Of a stretch of 64,000 nt of DNA, positions 56,240 to 64,000 are shown piece by piece (the first letter of the stretch is position 1; each line of letters opens with the position of its first letter). Made by a program: the position numbers and the translations under genes. The stretch spans positions 1 through 64,000 of the forward strand of contig QCFE01000002.1 of the NCBI GenBank assembly GCA_003278425.1, given 5' to 3'. The stretch is from Prochlorococcus sp. AG-363-B11 (GTDB lineage Bacteria; Cyanobacteriota; Cyanobacteriia; PCC-6307; Cyanobiaceae). The notes below the pieces were generated by a model. That model was not told the DNA's origin. It ran no database searches and saw only the letters and a program-made list of their open reading frames with translations.

Positions 56240-56851
56240 TTAAAAATCTCCAGCAATTCTTCCTTGCTTAGGAAATCTTATAATTAACCATTGTATTATT
56301 CCTACAATATAAATAACCAACGCTAAATAACCAATAAAAGCGGATAATGCCTCTGTCCAATTAGCACCAAATAGAAAATTAAATATATTTTTAATCATTT
56401 GGTTTAGGCCTGAAGGTGCTTCTCTCCATAGTTGACATTGAGAATCATTTAGTTGATTAATGCAACTTAAGCTTGTAAATGAAAGTGATGCATAAAAACA
56501 GCTATAGCAAGTCATTGCCCATCGCCATGCTTTTAGAACAAAAGGCAATGCTTTTTTGGAAGATAACTCGATTAGCTCTTCATTAAGATCTATCCAAAAC
56601 CAAAGGCAGGAAACCATTAGCAAAGGAGATATAAAGGAAAATAAATAACCTATAGATCTATTCCCTGTTAAAAGAAGCATGCTAATGAGCATTAGACTGG
56701 CAACCTTCCAATAGATTGATAAAAGTCTGGTTATTGAGGGCTCTTTTTTTATTGATGACCAAATGAAGAGCACTAATGGAATACCAAAAGCAAAAGTCGC
56801 GCCAAGCCTATAGCTGAGCCAAACTAGTGAGCGGTATGAAATCTCTGACAC
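56240..56851 (-). CDS. DUF3177 family membrane protein
   Basis: A 203-residue membrane protein with about four transmembrane segments (LGATFAFGIPLVLFIWSS, ASLMLISMLLLTGN, IGYLFSFISPLLMVSCLWF and, at the C-terminus, YLALVIYIVGIIQWLIIRF). The arrangement, including the conserved hydrophilic NQLNDSQCQLWREAPSGL stretch, fits the cyanobacterial DUF3177 family, of unknown function. The start is GTG. It is divergent from trmB over an 84-base gap. Confidence 0.75.
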   Translation of the reverse strand: MSEISYRSLVWLSYRLGATFAFGIPLVLFIWSSIKKEPSITRLLSIYWKVASLMLISMLLLTGNRSIGYLFSFISPLLMVSCLWFWIDLNEELIELSSKKALPFVLKAWRWAMTCYSCFYASLSFTSLSCINQLNDSQCQLWREAPSGLNQMIKNIFNFLFGANWTEALSAFIGYLALVIYIVGIIQWLIIRFPKQGRIAGDF

Positions 56852-56935
56852 GGAGAAAACTTTAACGTAGTTATTATCAACTTACAACGTCCTTAGGTAG
56901 GCTAAAACTAAGAAATTTTCAAAAACTTCTCAATA

Positions 56936-57577
56936 GTGCGTCAACACGTTAATCCATTGAGCCGTTTTTTTCAGCTCGAAAAAGATCTCCCCGGAATTCA
57001 GGAATTATTCGATGATACAGATTTACCGATTCATCTAGATATTGGTTGTGGGAGAGGACATTTCCTTCTTAGCATGGCTGCTTGCAACACTAAATGGAAT
57101 TTTCTAGGGCTTGAGATTAGAGAATCTTTGGTAATTGGAGCTGAGAAAGAGAGAGTTGAATTAGGTTTAAATAATTTAAGTTTTTTATTTTGCAATGCAA
57201 ATGTAAGTTTGAAGAATTGGTTCCTAAACTTTTCTGAAAGGAAAGTTAAAAGAGTCTCTATCCAATTCCCTGACCCTTGGTTTAAAAAAAGACATAGAAA
57301 AAGAAGGGTATTAACCCCTTCTTTCTTATCCTTATTAGCTGAAAACCTAGATACTGGATCTGAACTATTCATTCAAAGTGATGTACATAGTATTATGAAT
57401 GAAATGGTTAACTTAATTGATCTTAGTAAATGCTTTAATAGTAAATATTCTGATAGCCAACTATCTTCAATCTCAAACCCGTTCCATATACTTACAGAGA
57501 GAGAGAAATATGCAAAGAAAAAAGGTTTACAAGTATATAGGAAGCTTTACTATAGAAACTCTAATGATATTAAATAA
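56936..57577 (+). CDS. trmB: tRNA (guanine-N7-)-methyltransferase
   Basis: It methylates G46 in tRNA using SAM. The 213-residue protein has the SAM motif [15 protein letters not shown] near 34-48, [10 protein letters not shown]-like middle and the family motifs [16 protein letters not shown] near 114-129 and ESELFIQSD-like region ([13 protein letters not shown]). The start is GTG. It is convergent with glmM over 40 bases. Confidence 0.95.
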   Translation: MRQHVNPLSRFFQLEKDLPGIQELFDDTDLPIHLDIGCGRGHFLLSMAACNTKWNFLGLEIRESLVIGAEKERVELGLNNLSFLFCNANVSLKNWFLNFSERKVKRVSIQFPDPWFKKRHRKRRVLTPSFLSLLAENLDTGSELFIQSDVHSIMNEMVNLIDLSKCFNSKYSDSQLSSISNPFHILTEREKYAKKKGLQVYRKLYYRNSNDIK

Positions 57578-57617
57578 TCTTAACCGTTACTTTGCACTTG
57601 TAATTAATCATGGAAGT

Positions 57618-58985
57618 CTAATTGAATTCTTCTGATGCGATGTGTGAAATCTCAGCTGACCAAAATTCTACTATTGATTTATCTATAGACTCAACCATTA
57701 TTCTTAGTAATGCTTCTGTTCCACTCTTTCTTATAAATACTCTTCCTTCTTGACCCATTGCTAACTCGGCTTTTTTGAGAGATGTTTGTAATTTTTTGGA
57801 TTGTTTTAAGGAATCTTTGGAAATTGCGGGGCTTATAGGAATATTTGTTAACTTTTGTGGATAAGCCGTGAAACTTTGATCCAATAATTCTTCAAGCTTT
57901 ATTGATTTATTCCTGCAAATGTTAGAAATTTGCAGAGCAGTTAATAGACCATCGCCAGATAATCTATTTAACGTTGATAAAATATGGCCTGACTGTTCAC
58001 CCCCTAATATTGCTTTTTTTTCTACCATTACTTTATGAACATTTTGATCGCCAACTGCTGTTCTTTCTAGTATTCCTCCTTGATTAATCCATGCTTTTTC
58101 AAAGCCTAGATTAGACATCACAGTTGAAACAAGTCTTTGATCAGGTAGCGCATTTTTTTCTTTTAAAGCTGATCCCCATAAATAAAGGATATTATCTCCA
58201 TCAACAACACGGCCTTTCCCATCTACGGCGATCATTCGATCTGCATCACCATCAAATGCGAATCCCATTTCAGATTTAGTTTCTAAGACTGCTTTTTGAA
58301 GACCTGCAAGGTTAGTGGACCCACAGTTGACATTTATCTTGCGTCCATCTGCAGATGCGTTAATGCTTGTAACTTTGGCTCCTAATGATCTGAACACATT
58401 TTCACCGCATGCAGTGGCCGAACCCCAGCATAAGTCGAGCACAATAGGCGTACCTTCAAAATTCTCTAGTTCAATTGTTTGAATTAGACTTTTTTCATAT
58501 TCTTTTAGAAGGTCATATCTACAAATAGAATCTTTTTTGGCATTCGAGCTAATTCGTACTTTTTCTTGCATACCCTTATCAATAAAACTTTGCTTTTGCG
58601 TAGAAATCTTTTCTCCAGTTGAGTCAAATATTTTTATTCCATTATCCTTTGGGGGATTATGACTTGCTGAGATCATAAAGCCTCCAGCAGCATCATATTT
58701 TCTAATTAAAAGAGGAACTGCAGGGGTAGGACAAAGTCCTAATAGCCAAACCTCTCTACCAGATGCCAATAATCCATCAGCTAATCCATTTACAATTCTT
58801 TGACTACTTAATCGCGAATCTTGTCCTATAAGAATAGGTTTCTTCTGAGAAAGAACTTTATCAGAGAAAAATCCTAGCTTTTGAAGAAGTTCAGTAGTAA
58901 AAAGTGCTTCAGCTTCTCCACGAATACCATCGGTACCAAAAAAAATTATCTTTTCTTGTTGGTCTCCTCCTCTAATATTTTCCAT
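57618..58985 (-). CDS. glmM: Phosphoglucosamine mutase
   Basis: It interconverts glucosamine-6-phosphate and glucosamine-1-phosphate on the way to UDP-GlcNAc, used by MurG. The 455-residue protein has FGTDGIRGEAE near 17-27, the phosphoserine loop ISASHNPPKDNG near 105-116 and the metal-binding DGDADRM motif, and near the C-terminus RKSGTEALLRI for phosphate binding. The ATG at 58985 is preferred over a TTG at 59006. Confidence 0.94.
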   Translation of the reverse strand: MENIRGGDQQEKIIFFGTDGIRGEAEALFTTELLQKLGFFSDKVLSQKKPILIGQDSRLSSQRIVNGLADGLLASGREVWLLGLCPTPAVPLLIRKYDAAGGFMISASHNPPKDNGIKIFDSTGEKISTQKQSFIDKGMQEKVRISSNAKKDSICRYDLLKEYEKSLIQTIELENFEGTPIVLDLCWGSATACGENVFRSLGAKVTSINASADGRKINVNCGSTNLAGLQKAVLETKSEMGFAFDGDADRMIAVDGKGRVVDGDNILYLWGSALKEKNALPDQRLVSTVMSNLGFEKAWINQGGILERTAVGDQNVHKVMVEKKAILGGEQSGHILSTLNRLSGDGLLTALQISNICRNKSIKLEELLDQSFTAYPQKLTNIPISPAISKDSLKQSKKLQTSLKKAELAMGQEGRVFIRKSGTEALLRIMVESIDKSIVEFWSAEISHIASEEFN

Positions 58986-59107
58986 TGACAGGAAGCTCTG
59001 ATCCAAAAAGGAAAATCTCGACTGTTTTCAAAGATTAGCTCAAATAGAAACATTTCACACGCAAAGCATTATAAAAATGGCAAAGTAGTGATACCTAAAT
59101 TAGTTAA

Positions 59108-59671
59108 GTGGAAACTTCTAAATTTGTTGAATTGAATAAAGTTCAAAAAATATCTTTACTTGTTATCTCTTTGTTATTGGCCTTTCTTTTGCTTTTTGTA
59201 AGAAACGGTTTAAGTTCAGACCAATCGCTTGATCAGCTTGCTCGTAATTCTCTTAAGCCAGAGATTGCTCTTAATAATGGCAGGCCTACTATTCTTGAAT
59301 TTTATGCAGATTGGTGCGAAGCATGTCAGGAAATGACTCCATCTATGTATGCTATAAAAAGAGATTTTGGTGATTCGATTAATCTTGTTTTATTAAATGT
59401 AGATAATGATGAATGGCTTGATCTTATTGATAAATATGATGTTAATGGTATTCCACAGTTAAACTTGTTTGATGCTAATGGTGAAATGAAAGGCAAGTCA
59501 ATAGGATTGAAGTCAGAAGATCAAATCAATCAATTAGTATATTCATTAGTAAACAATCAAAGTCTACCTAACTTTGTTGCTGTAAGAGAAAGTGATACTA
59601 GTAAAGTATTATTTTCTCCTATTCGTGATGATCTTACCCCTGTGAATATCGGACCTAGAAGTCATGGCTAA
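59108..59671 (+). CDS. txlA: TxlA/HCF164-type membrane-anchored thioredoxin-like protein
   Basis: A 187-residue thioredoxin-fold protein with an N-terminal membrane anchor (SLLVISLLLAFLLLFV, near 16-31) and the catalytic motif WCEAC in EFYADWCEACQEM near 64-76. The NGIPQLNLFD cis-proline loop is present. Homologues (HCF164, TxlA) reduce disulfides on the lumenal side of the thylakoid during cytochrome b6f assembly. The start is GTG. Its stop overlaps the convergent thyX stop by two bases. Confidence 0.9.
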   Translation: METSKFVELNKVQKISLLVISLLLAFLLLFVRNGLSSDQSLDQLARNSLKPEIALNNGRPTILEFYADWCEACQEMTPSMYAIKRDFGDSINLVLLNVDNDEWLDLIDKYDVNGIPQLNLFDANGEMKGKSIGLKSEDQINQLVYSLVNNQSLPNFVAVRESDTSKVLFSPIRDDLTPVNIGPRSHG

Positions 59672-60309
59672 GTTTCATTCCATTCAAGTGCTTGAGAAAC
59701 AGCTGGGAATTGCTTAGAAAAGATTGTTTTGCAATGATTGGCAATAATTAAATGCTCTTTTTGTGTTCCATGTCCTGATCGTAACTTTATATAATGAATC
59801 CAAGATCTACATGATCCTGTCATGTAAATCCTTGTTGGAGTTGCTAATGGAAGAATGAATCTTGCACACTCTTTTGCTATTCCTTTTTCAAGCATTTCTT
59901 GATAAAGATTTAGTGTTGCTTTGAACTGGATTTTAATTTTCTCTTCAAAATCCTTAGAAACATTTATTGGTAAATCTGAGATAGAATTCTGTCTATTTTT
60001 CTTATCTTGTCTTCTTAATTCTGGAATAGGTATTTCGCCAAGTTTAGTGCTATCTGCATATCTTTGAGAAAACTCTTGGAATGTAAATGATCTATGTCTT
60101 AGTATCTGAGCAGCAATACCTCTATTTGTCTCTATTTGAAGAGTCATATAAGCTTGTTCAAATACACTCCAATGCTCATGAGTTATGCAGTATTGAATTA
60201 ATTTTTTGAATTCTTGATTATCTTGATTGGTTGGGTTACTCACCCTGGCAATATATGCCATGGTTTTCTCAGCATCTGGAGTAACTGTGACCAAGTGAAC
60301 ATTAGTCAT
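59668..60309 (-). CDS. thyX: Flavin-dependent thymidylate synthase
   Basis: It makes dTMP from dUMP with FAD, NADPH and methylenetetrahydrofolate, replacing ThyA. The 213-residue chain carries the ThyX signature RHRSFTFQEFSQRYAD near 78-93 and the substrate Ser/Arg elements later (SCRSWIHYIKLRSGHGTQKEH). It follows dcd by two bases in the cobO-like/dcd/thyX operon. Since Dcd yields dUTP, these two genes form a compact dTTP route. Confidence 0.96.
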   Translation of the reverse strand: MTNVHLVTVTPDAEKTMAYIARVSNPTNQDNQEFKKLIQYCITHEHWSVFEQAYMTLQIETNRGIAAQILRHRSFTFQEFSQRYADSTKLGEIPIPELRRQDKKNRQNSISDLPINVSKDFEEKIKIQFKATLNLYQEMLEKGIAKECARFILPLATPTRIYMTGSCRSWIHYIKLRSGHGTQKEHLIIANHCKTIFSKQFPAVSQALEWNET

Positions 60310-60311
60310 CG

Positions 60312-60905
60312 TTAGATTTTGGCGAGTGTAACTTCTTCTGGTTGGTTTTGATATTTGCCTTTTCTATCGCTATATGTTGTTTCGCAAGGATCTCCTTCAA
60401 AAAATAGTAACTGACAGATGCCTTCATTTGCGTATATACGACAATCGGCTCCTGAGCTATTGCTGAATTCAAGTGTTAAATGTCCTTCCCAACTTGCTTC
60501 AGCTGGAGTTGTGTTTACAATAATTCCCAATCTTGCGTATGTGCTTTTCCCTAAACAAATTACAGTGATATTTGCTGGAACCTTCATTTTCTCTAATGCG
60601 ACACCTAGTCCATATGAATGAGCTGGCAGAATAAAGTAATCTCCATCGTCGTCTTTTTGAAGCGGAGTTGTTTCTAAATTCTTAGGATTAAATTGCTTGG
60701 GATTCATAATTGTCCCAGGCACATGTCGGAAGATAAGAAACTCTTTTGGAGAAAGTCTTAGGTCGTATCCATAGGAAGAACAACCAAAACTTAACACTGG
60801 CTTTTCTTTAGTATTTGGATCTAGATGCCTTACTAGATTGGATTGGAAAGGCTGAAGCATGCCTGCTTCTGATTGTTGAATAATCCAGCGATCATTTTTA
60901 AGCAT
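60312..60905 (-). CDS. dcd: dCTP deaminase
   Basis: It deaminates dCTP to dUTP, feeding dTMP synthesis. The 197-residue protein has the catalytic stretch NTTPAEASWEGHLTLEFSN, with the key Glu, and the trimerisation motif SSGADCRIYANEGICQLL. I chose the ATG at 60905, which overlaps the upstream TAA (TAATG) by one base; a start at 60917 would add four residues. It is followed by thyX two bases downstream. Confidence 0.95.
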   Translation of the reverse strand: MLKNDRWIIQQSEAGMLQPFQSNLVRHLDPNTKEKPVLSFGCSSYGYDLRLSPKEFLIFRHVPGTIMNPKQFNPKNLETTPLQKDDDGDYFILPAHSYGLGVALEKMKVPANITVICLGKSTYARLGIIVNTTPAEASWEGHLTLEFSNSSGADCRIYANEGICQLLFFEGDPCETTYSDRKGKYQNQPEEVTLAKI

Positions 60906-61504
60906 TATTTTGAGCACCTCAATTGTGTGATTTGATCAGCTATAGAGAAAATGTTAATGGGTATAGATGGACCGGTGAGAATTACATCTATTGAGTTATG
61001 ACGATTTTCTAAAGTGGTTATTAATTCTTTTTCAGATATAAAGCCAAATTTAATAGCAAGACCTATCTCATCAAGTACTAGCTTGTCTAATTGATTATTG
61101 GCTAATTGTTTTTTACAAATTTCCCAAACTTCTTTCACAGCATGCTCATTTGTCAATGATTCTTCTTCAAGATCCTCGTTGGTTTGAACTTTACTTATGC
61201 AACCATAAATATTTGGTCTCAGCCATTCTAATTTCCCACATAGCTTTATTGTATTTTTAGGTCCTTGTGAAACACCACCTTTTAAGAATTGGGCTATTAA
61301 GACTCGACTCCCTAAACCAGCAGATCGTAGAGCTTCACTTAGGACCATAGGGAAACTTCCTCGATAGGGAGAAGAGTGTACTTGTAATTGACCTTGGGAA
61401 GAAACAATTTGAAGTCTTGGTTGAATTGGCTCAGAACTAATAGGGTGTAAACCAATTTGATTTCTTGAGCCTGATTCATTTAATGAGCTAGGGCTTGCTG
61501 TCAT
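60905..61504 (-). CDS. CobO/CobA-like cob(I)yrinic acid adenosyltransferase homologue without a P-loop
   Basis: A 199-residue homologue of corrinoid adenosyltransferases. The stretch LSEALRSAGLGSRVLIAQFLKGG matches the typical LALRAAGHGKRVLIVQFLKG, and LDEIGLAIKFGFISEKEL and DVILTGPSIP fit too. The ATP-binding loop, normally GNGKGKTT, reads SPYRGSFP at the same place (residues 45-52) with no gap. The Walker lysine is lost. Either it has lost adenosyltransferase activity or it uses another ATP site. The gene heads the dcd-thyX operon. Confidence 0.85.
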   Translation of the reverse strand: MTASPSSLNESGSRNQIGLHPISSEPIQPRLQIVSSQGQLQVHSSPYRGSFPMVLSEALRSAGLGSRVLIAQFLKGGVSQGPKNTIKLCGKLEWLRPNIYGCISKVQTNEDLEEESLTNEHAVKEVWEICKKQLANNQLDKLVLDEIGLAIKFGFISEKELITTLENRHNSIDVILTGPSIPINIFSIADQITQLRCSK

Positions 61505-61579
61505 GAAAAGCTGAAAATCACTCTTTTGGACAATCTTCTTTAAATCTAGCGCCAGTATGAAGCTTCACAAGTAACTTGA

Positions 61580-61593
61580 CACTATCTATAGTG
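61580..61593. promoter_or_regulatory. Palindrome between cobO-like and ntcA
   Basis: CACTAT and ATAGTG form a perfect six-base inverted repeat separated by CT. It lies in the divergent gap 76 bases from the start of the cobO-like gene and 139 bases from the start of ntcA. The adjoining TTGACA (61577-61582) looks like a -35 box for the plus strand, but I see no paired -10. An operator function is a guess. Confidence 0.3.
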
Positions 61594-61694
61594 CCAATCT
61601 TTTTGGTAATTGATTTTTTTCTAATACGAGACAGCGCTTTTCTAATATTTTGGAATAAAACAGGGTTGTAATACTCTTGCGTAAGTTTAAAAAC

Positions 61695-61708
61695 GTCGTT
61701 TTTGCTAC
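61695..61708 (+). promoter_or_regulatory. Candidate NtcA box in front of ntcA
   Basis: GTC-N8-TAC is one mismatch from the NtcA consensus GTA-N8-TAC. It ends 25 bases before the ATG at 61733. NtcA often autoactivates in cyanobacteria. The usual -10 (TAN3T) placed about 22 bases downstream would overlap the ATG at 61733 but would suit a start at the internal ATG at 61757. Confidence 0.3.
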
Positions 61709-61732
61709 ATGTATTTTTAGCTCTACTCCTTA

Positions 61733-62491
61733 ATGTCCATTCAATTGGTTAACAAGATGGTAGCTACAGCTAGCTCATTCAGTGGTTATTCCAATCAGCC
61801 ACTTGGGATGCAATCTTACAGTCAGCTGAACGACAAAAAGCCAATAAAGAAGACACTCCTAGATGTCATTAGGGGGCTTGATGGAGCTTCTAATGAGACT
61901 GTGGATAGATCTAAAACAATTTTCTTCCCAGGAGACCCAGCCGAAAGAGTTTATTTGATTAAAAGAGGAGCAGTCAGATTAACGAGAGTTTATGAATCTG
62001 GAGAAGAAATAACTGTTGCTTTATTAAGAGAGAATAGTCTCTTTGGCGTTCTTTCTTTGTTAACAGGAGATAGATCAGATCGTTTTTATCATGCAGTTGC
62101 TTTTACTAAGGTCGATATGATTTCTGCCCCTGCAGGTTCAGTAAGGAATGCTCTAGAAGGAGATAGCGGGGTTGGTCTTCTTCTCCTTCAAGGGTTGTCC
62201 AGCAGAATTTTGCAAACGGAAACAATGATTGAAACTTTGACTCATAGGGATATGTCATCAAGATTGGTTAGCTTTTTACTTGTACTTTGCAGAGACTTTG
62301 GTGTTCCGAGTGACAAAGGAATTACTATCGACCTAAGATTGTCTCATCAAGCAATAGCAGAAGCTATTGGTTCTACGCGCGTTACAATTACTAGATTGTT
62401 AGGCGATTTGAGAAATCTAGGTTTGCTCCAGATTGATAGAAAGAAAATAACAGTTTTTGATCCCATTGCTCTTGCTAAACGATTTAACTAA
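61733..62491 (+). CDS. ntcA: Global nitrogen regulator NtcA
   Basis: NtcA is a CRP-family regulator that responds to 2-oxoglutarate and activates nitrogen-assimilation genes. The 252-residue chain has a cNMP-binding-like sensor domain near 40-150, including [20 protein letters not shown] near 64-83. A dimer helix and the C-terminal winged helix-turn-helix follow ([20 protein letters not shown]), of the NtcA type. The start may be the ATG at 61757 instead of 61733. It is the first gene of its strand after the gap shared with the cobO-like operon. Confidence 0.95.
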   Translation: MSIQLVNKMVATASSFSGYSNQPLGMQSYSQLNDKKPIKKTLLDVIRGLDGASNETVDRSKTIFFPGDPAERVYLIKRGAVRLTRVYESGEEITVALLRENSLFGVLSLLTGDRSDRFYHAVAFTKVDMISAPAGSVRNALEGDSGVGLLLLQGLSSRILQTETMIETLTHRDMSSRLVSFLLVLCRDFGVPSDKGITIDLRLSHQAIAEAIGSTRVTITRLLGDLRNLGLLQIDRKKITVFDPIALAKRFN

Positions 62492-62546
62492 TAACTTTTT
62501 CTTGAAGTAGTAAATTACTCTAAGTACATAATTAATATTTACTGAA

Positions 62547-63518
62547 GTGGCAGGTTGGTTACTTATTATTGTTTTGCTGCTTTTAGGAGGTACGCTCTCA
62601 ACACTTGGTGATTTATTGGGTAGTCGAATAGGCAAGGCCAGGCTAAGTGTTTTTAAATTAAGACCTCGTAGAACAGCTATTTTAGTAACAATATTGACTG
62701 GCAGTCTAATCAGTGCAATCTCATTGAGCTTAATGCTTTTAGTAAGCCGGGAGCTTCGAGTTGGATTGTTTGAGCTCGATGATATTCAAGCGAAACTAAA
62801 AGAGAGTAAACAGGCTTTATTACCTTTGAAAAAACAAAGAGAAACACTGGAATTGAAGATCAAAAATGCTGAGAAGGAACTAGTCAAACTTGGGAAAGAT
62901 TTGTTTGCATTTCGTCAAGGAGAAGTTGTAATAGCTAGTGGTCAAAGCCTTGGAACTTTTACTGTGAAATTAGAAAATAGATCCAACGCCACTGAAGAGA
63001 TAGAAAATCTATTACGTAAGGCAAATTTCAATGCTTTTATTAGAGTGAAGCCAGGAAAGACTCCTATATCAAGAATAGTCTTGGTAAGACGAGATCATAT
63101 TGAGCGTTTAGAAGAACAGATTTCTGATAAAGGGGAATGGATAATCAATATTCGCTCTGCAAGTAATGTTTTATTAGGAGAAGGATTTGTATATGCTTTT
63201 CCTGAAGCACTACCCAATAAAAAGATTGTTAGTAAAGGTGAAGTAATAGCAAGTTTAAATATTAGAAATATAAAGCTCACTAGAGATTTCCTTAGTAAGC
63301 AAATTAAAATTTTACTTGCCTCCACTCTGGCTGAAGTTAAAAGGAGGGGCTCTTTTGTTACAGAAATTCAAGTTGATTCTAATTCTTTTCAGAAGCTGTT
63401 TGATCAATTAGAGTTTAAAAAGGAGAGTATTTTGAAATTAGACACTATTTCTATAAGCAATAGTAATACGGCAGATAAAGTTTCTGTAAAATTAAGAGTA
63501 ACTAAGCAACCTCTATAG
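62547..63518 (+). CDS. DUF3084 family membrane-anchored coiled-coil protein
   Basis: A 323-residue protein. The N-terminus has two hydrophobic segments (WLLIIVLLLLGGTLSTLGDLL and TILTGSLISAISLSLMLLVS) separated by a basic region with GSRIGKARLSVFKLRPRR. A coiled coil (residues ~80-118) and a folded C-terminal part follow. This matches the cyanobacterial DUF3084 family, function unknown. The start is GTG. It lies between ntcA and an RNase-H-fold protein, with 19 bases before the latter. Confidence 0.82.
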   Translation: MAGWLLIIVLLLLGGTLSTLGDLLGSRIGKARLSVFKLRPRRTAILVTILTGSLISAISLSLMLLVSRELRVGLFELDDIQAKLKESKQALLPLKKQRETLELKIKNAEKELVKLGKDLFAFRQGEVVIASGQSLGTFTVKLENRSNATEEIENLLRKANFNAFIRVKPGKTPISRIVLVRRDHIERLEEQISDKGEWIINIRSASNVLLGEGFVYAFPEALPNKKIVSKGEVIASLNIRNIKLTRDFLSKQIKILLASTLAEVKRRGSFVTEIQVDSNSFQKLFDQLEFKKESILKLDTISISNSNTADKVSVKLRVTKQPL

Positions 63519-63537
63519 AAAAGTTTTAGCTTATTCA

Positions 63538-63975
63538 ATGACTAAGGTAATTGCAATTGATCCAGGACAAAACAAATGTGGATTGCTATTGGCAGAAGTA
63601 GAGGACTCTATTGCTATAGATGGGAAAATATCTATAAACTCATCTGTGATTAATTTAATTAATCAATGGAGGGAAGAACATTCAGTTGAATTAATTCTGC
63701 TTGGTAATGGAACATCAAGTAAATATTGGCATTCAGAACTTCTTTCAGAACAAATATCTCCTATACAACTAGTTGATGAAAGAATGACAACACTTCGGGC
63801 TAGGGAAAGGTATTTAGAAATATTTCCACCAGGATTTTTTTTAAAGTTTGTTCCAAAGTCTTTAATTTTTCCACCTAAAAACTTAGATGTAATAGTAGCT
63901 TTAATTTTAATAGAAGATTATTTTAATATAAAACTGCGATGGTCAAAATCTATTGAGCTTAAAATTTGGCCCTAA
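63538..63975 (+). CDS. RNase-H-fold (RuvC/YqgF-like) protein of unknown function
   Basis: A 145-residue protein with a RuvC/YqgF-type RNase H fold: IAIDPGQNKCGLLLA near 5-19 (the first catalytic Asp), ELILLGNGTSSKYWHSEL, the QLVDERMTTLRARE region and KNLDVIVALILIEDYF (late Asp). The size and motifs resemble Holliday-junction or pre-16S rRNA nucleases, but the sequence is divergent. It ends 25 bases before the window edge and follows the DUF3084 gene closely. Confidence 0.75.
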   Translation: MTKVIAIDPGQNKCGLLLAEVEDSIAIDGKISINSSVINLINQWREEHSVELILLGNGTSSKYWHSELLSEQISPIQLVDERMTTLRARERYLEIFPPGFFLKFVPKSLIFPPKNLDVIVALILIEDYFNIKLRWSKSIELKIWP

Positions 63976-64000
63976 CTGTAAAATGATAGTTTCCTCCAGG

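Noticed and set aside
59661-59671. Overlapping stop codons of txlA and thyX
   Set aside because: A two-base overlap of convergent stops is common in compact genomes and has no obvious meaning.

Overview
The window is a piece of the core chromosome of a marine picocyanobacterium, almost certainly a low-light-type Prochlorococcus. The evidence is an AT-rich, tightly packed genome carrying psbA (a D1 with the Prochlorococcus-style C-terminal tail), psbO, crtR, ycf66, a Ycf20-like gene, a variant cp12, ntcA, the bicA-sbtA-sbtB bicarbonate-uptake cluster and thyX in the thymidylate role. There are no insertion sequences, prophage genes, CRISPR arrays or rRNA genes. One tRNA gene is present, tRNA-Leu(UAG). 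The assignment to a clade is an inference from gene content, not a database match.

Layout. 1-7.6 kb: mnmE (cut by the left edge), a DUF2062 membrane protein, the (p)ppGpp synthetase/hydrolase, a double-cassette peptide-type ABC ATPase, and the rluD-like and rbgA/ylqF pair. 7.6-13.8 kb: pgk, a secreted protein of unknown function, murG, a CobD-like aminotransferase, pyrD and rnhA. 13.8-20.7 kb: the ribosomal/transcription block rplL-rplJ-rplA-rplK-nusG-secE, preceded on the same strand by a divergent ClpB and a glyoxalase I. 20.7-24.8 kb: eno, an ABC1/UbiB-family kinase and small unknowns. 24.8-28.9 kb: a thioredoxin-reductase-like flavoprotein without a recognisable NADPH site, then the three-gene bicarbonate operon. 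28.9-35.4 kb: a DnaJ-like protein, hemB, a VOC protein, mutS2, obgE and cp12. 35.4-45.8 kb: DUF2301, a glutathionyl-hydroquinone reductase type GST, an aspartoacylase-like gene, psbA, aroC, a KDPG-aldolase-like gene, ftsH, sat and psbO. 45.9-52.4 kb: coaBC, small conserved proteins, pyrB, a 3-methyladenine glycosylase, a creatininase-family protein, gatC, crtR and tRNA-Leu. 52.7-64 kb: ycf66, ileS, DUF3177, trmB, glmM, a TxlA-type thioredoxin, the operon cobO-like/dcd/thyX, ntcA, DUF3084 and an RNase-H-fold protein.

How the genes work together. Carbon acquisition (BicA, SbtA, SbtB), Calvin-cycle control (CP12) and lower glycolysis (Pgk, Eno) are all here, with photosystem II genes (psbA, psbO), an FtsH of the type used in membrane-protein turnover, pigment enzymes (HemB, CrtR), and nucleotide synthesis (PyrD, PyrB, Dcd, ThyX). 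Many genes are separated by only a few bases or overlap by 1-4 bases (ylqF/rluD, cobO-like/dcd, mpg/pyrB, creatininase/gatC, unknown/aarF).

No clearly new multi-gene system is visible. The more unusual signals are single-gene departures from family norms: the reductase without NADPH motifs, SbtB without its R-loop, a CobO homologue without a P-loop, ClpB with an altered Walker B and pore loop, CP12 with one cysteine pair, and an mpg gene whose homology runs upstream of any standard start codon. A few intergenic regions (before pgk, before the dnaJ-like gene, 24.5 kb, 52.4 kb and the L10 leader) carry structured elements that no gene explains.
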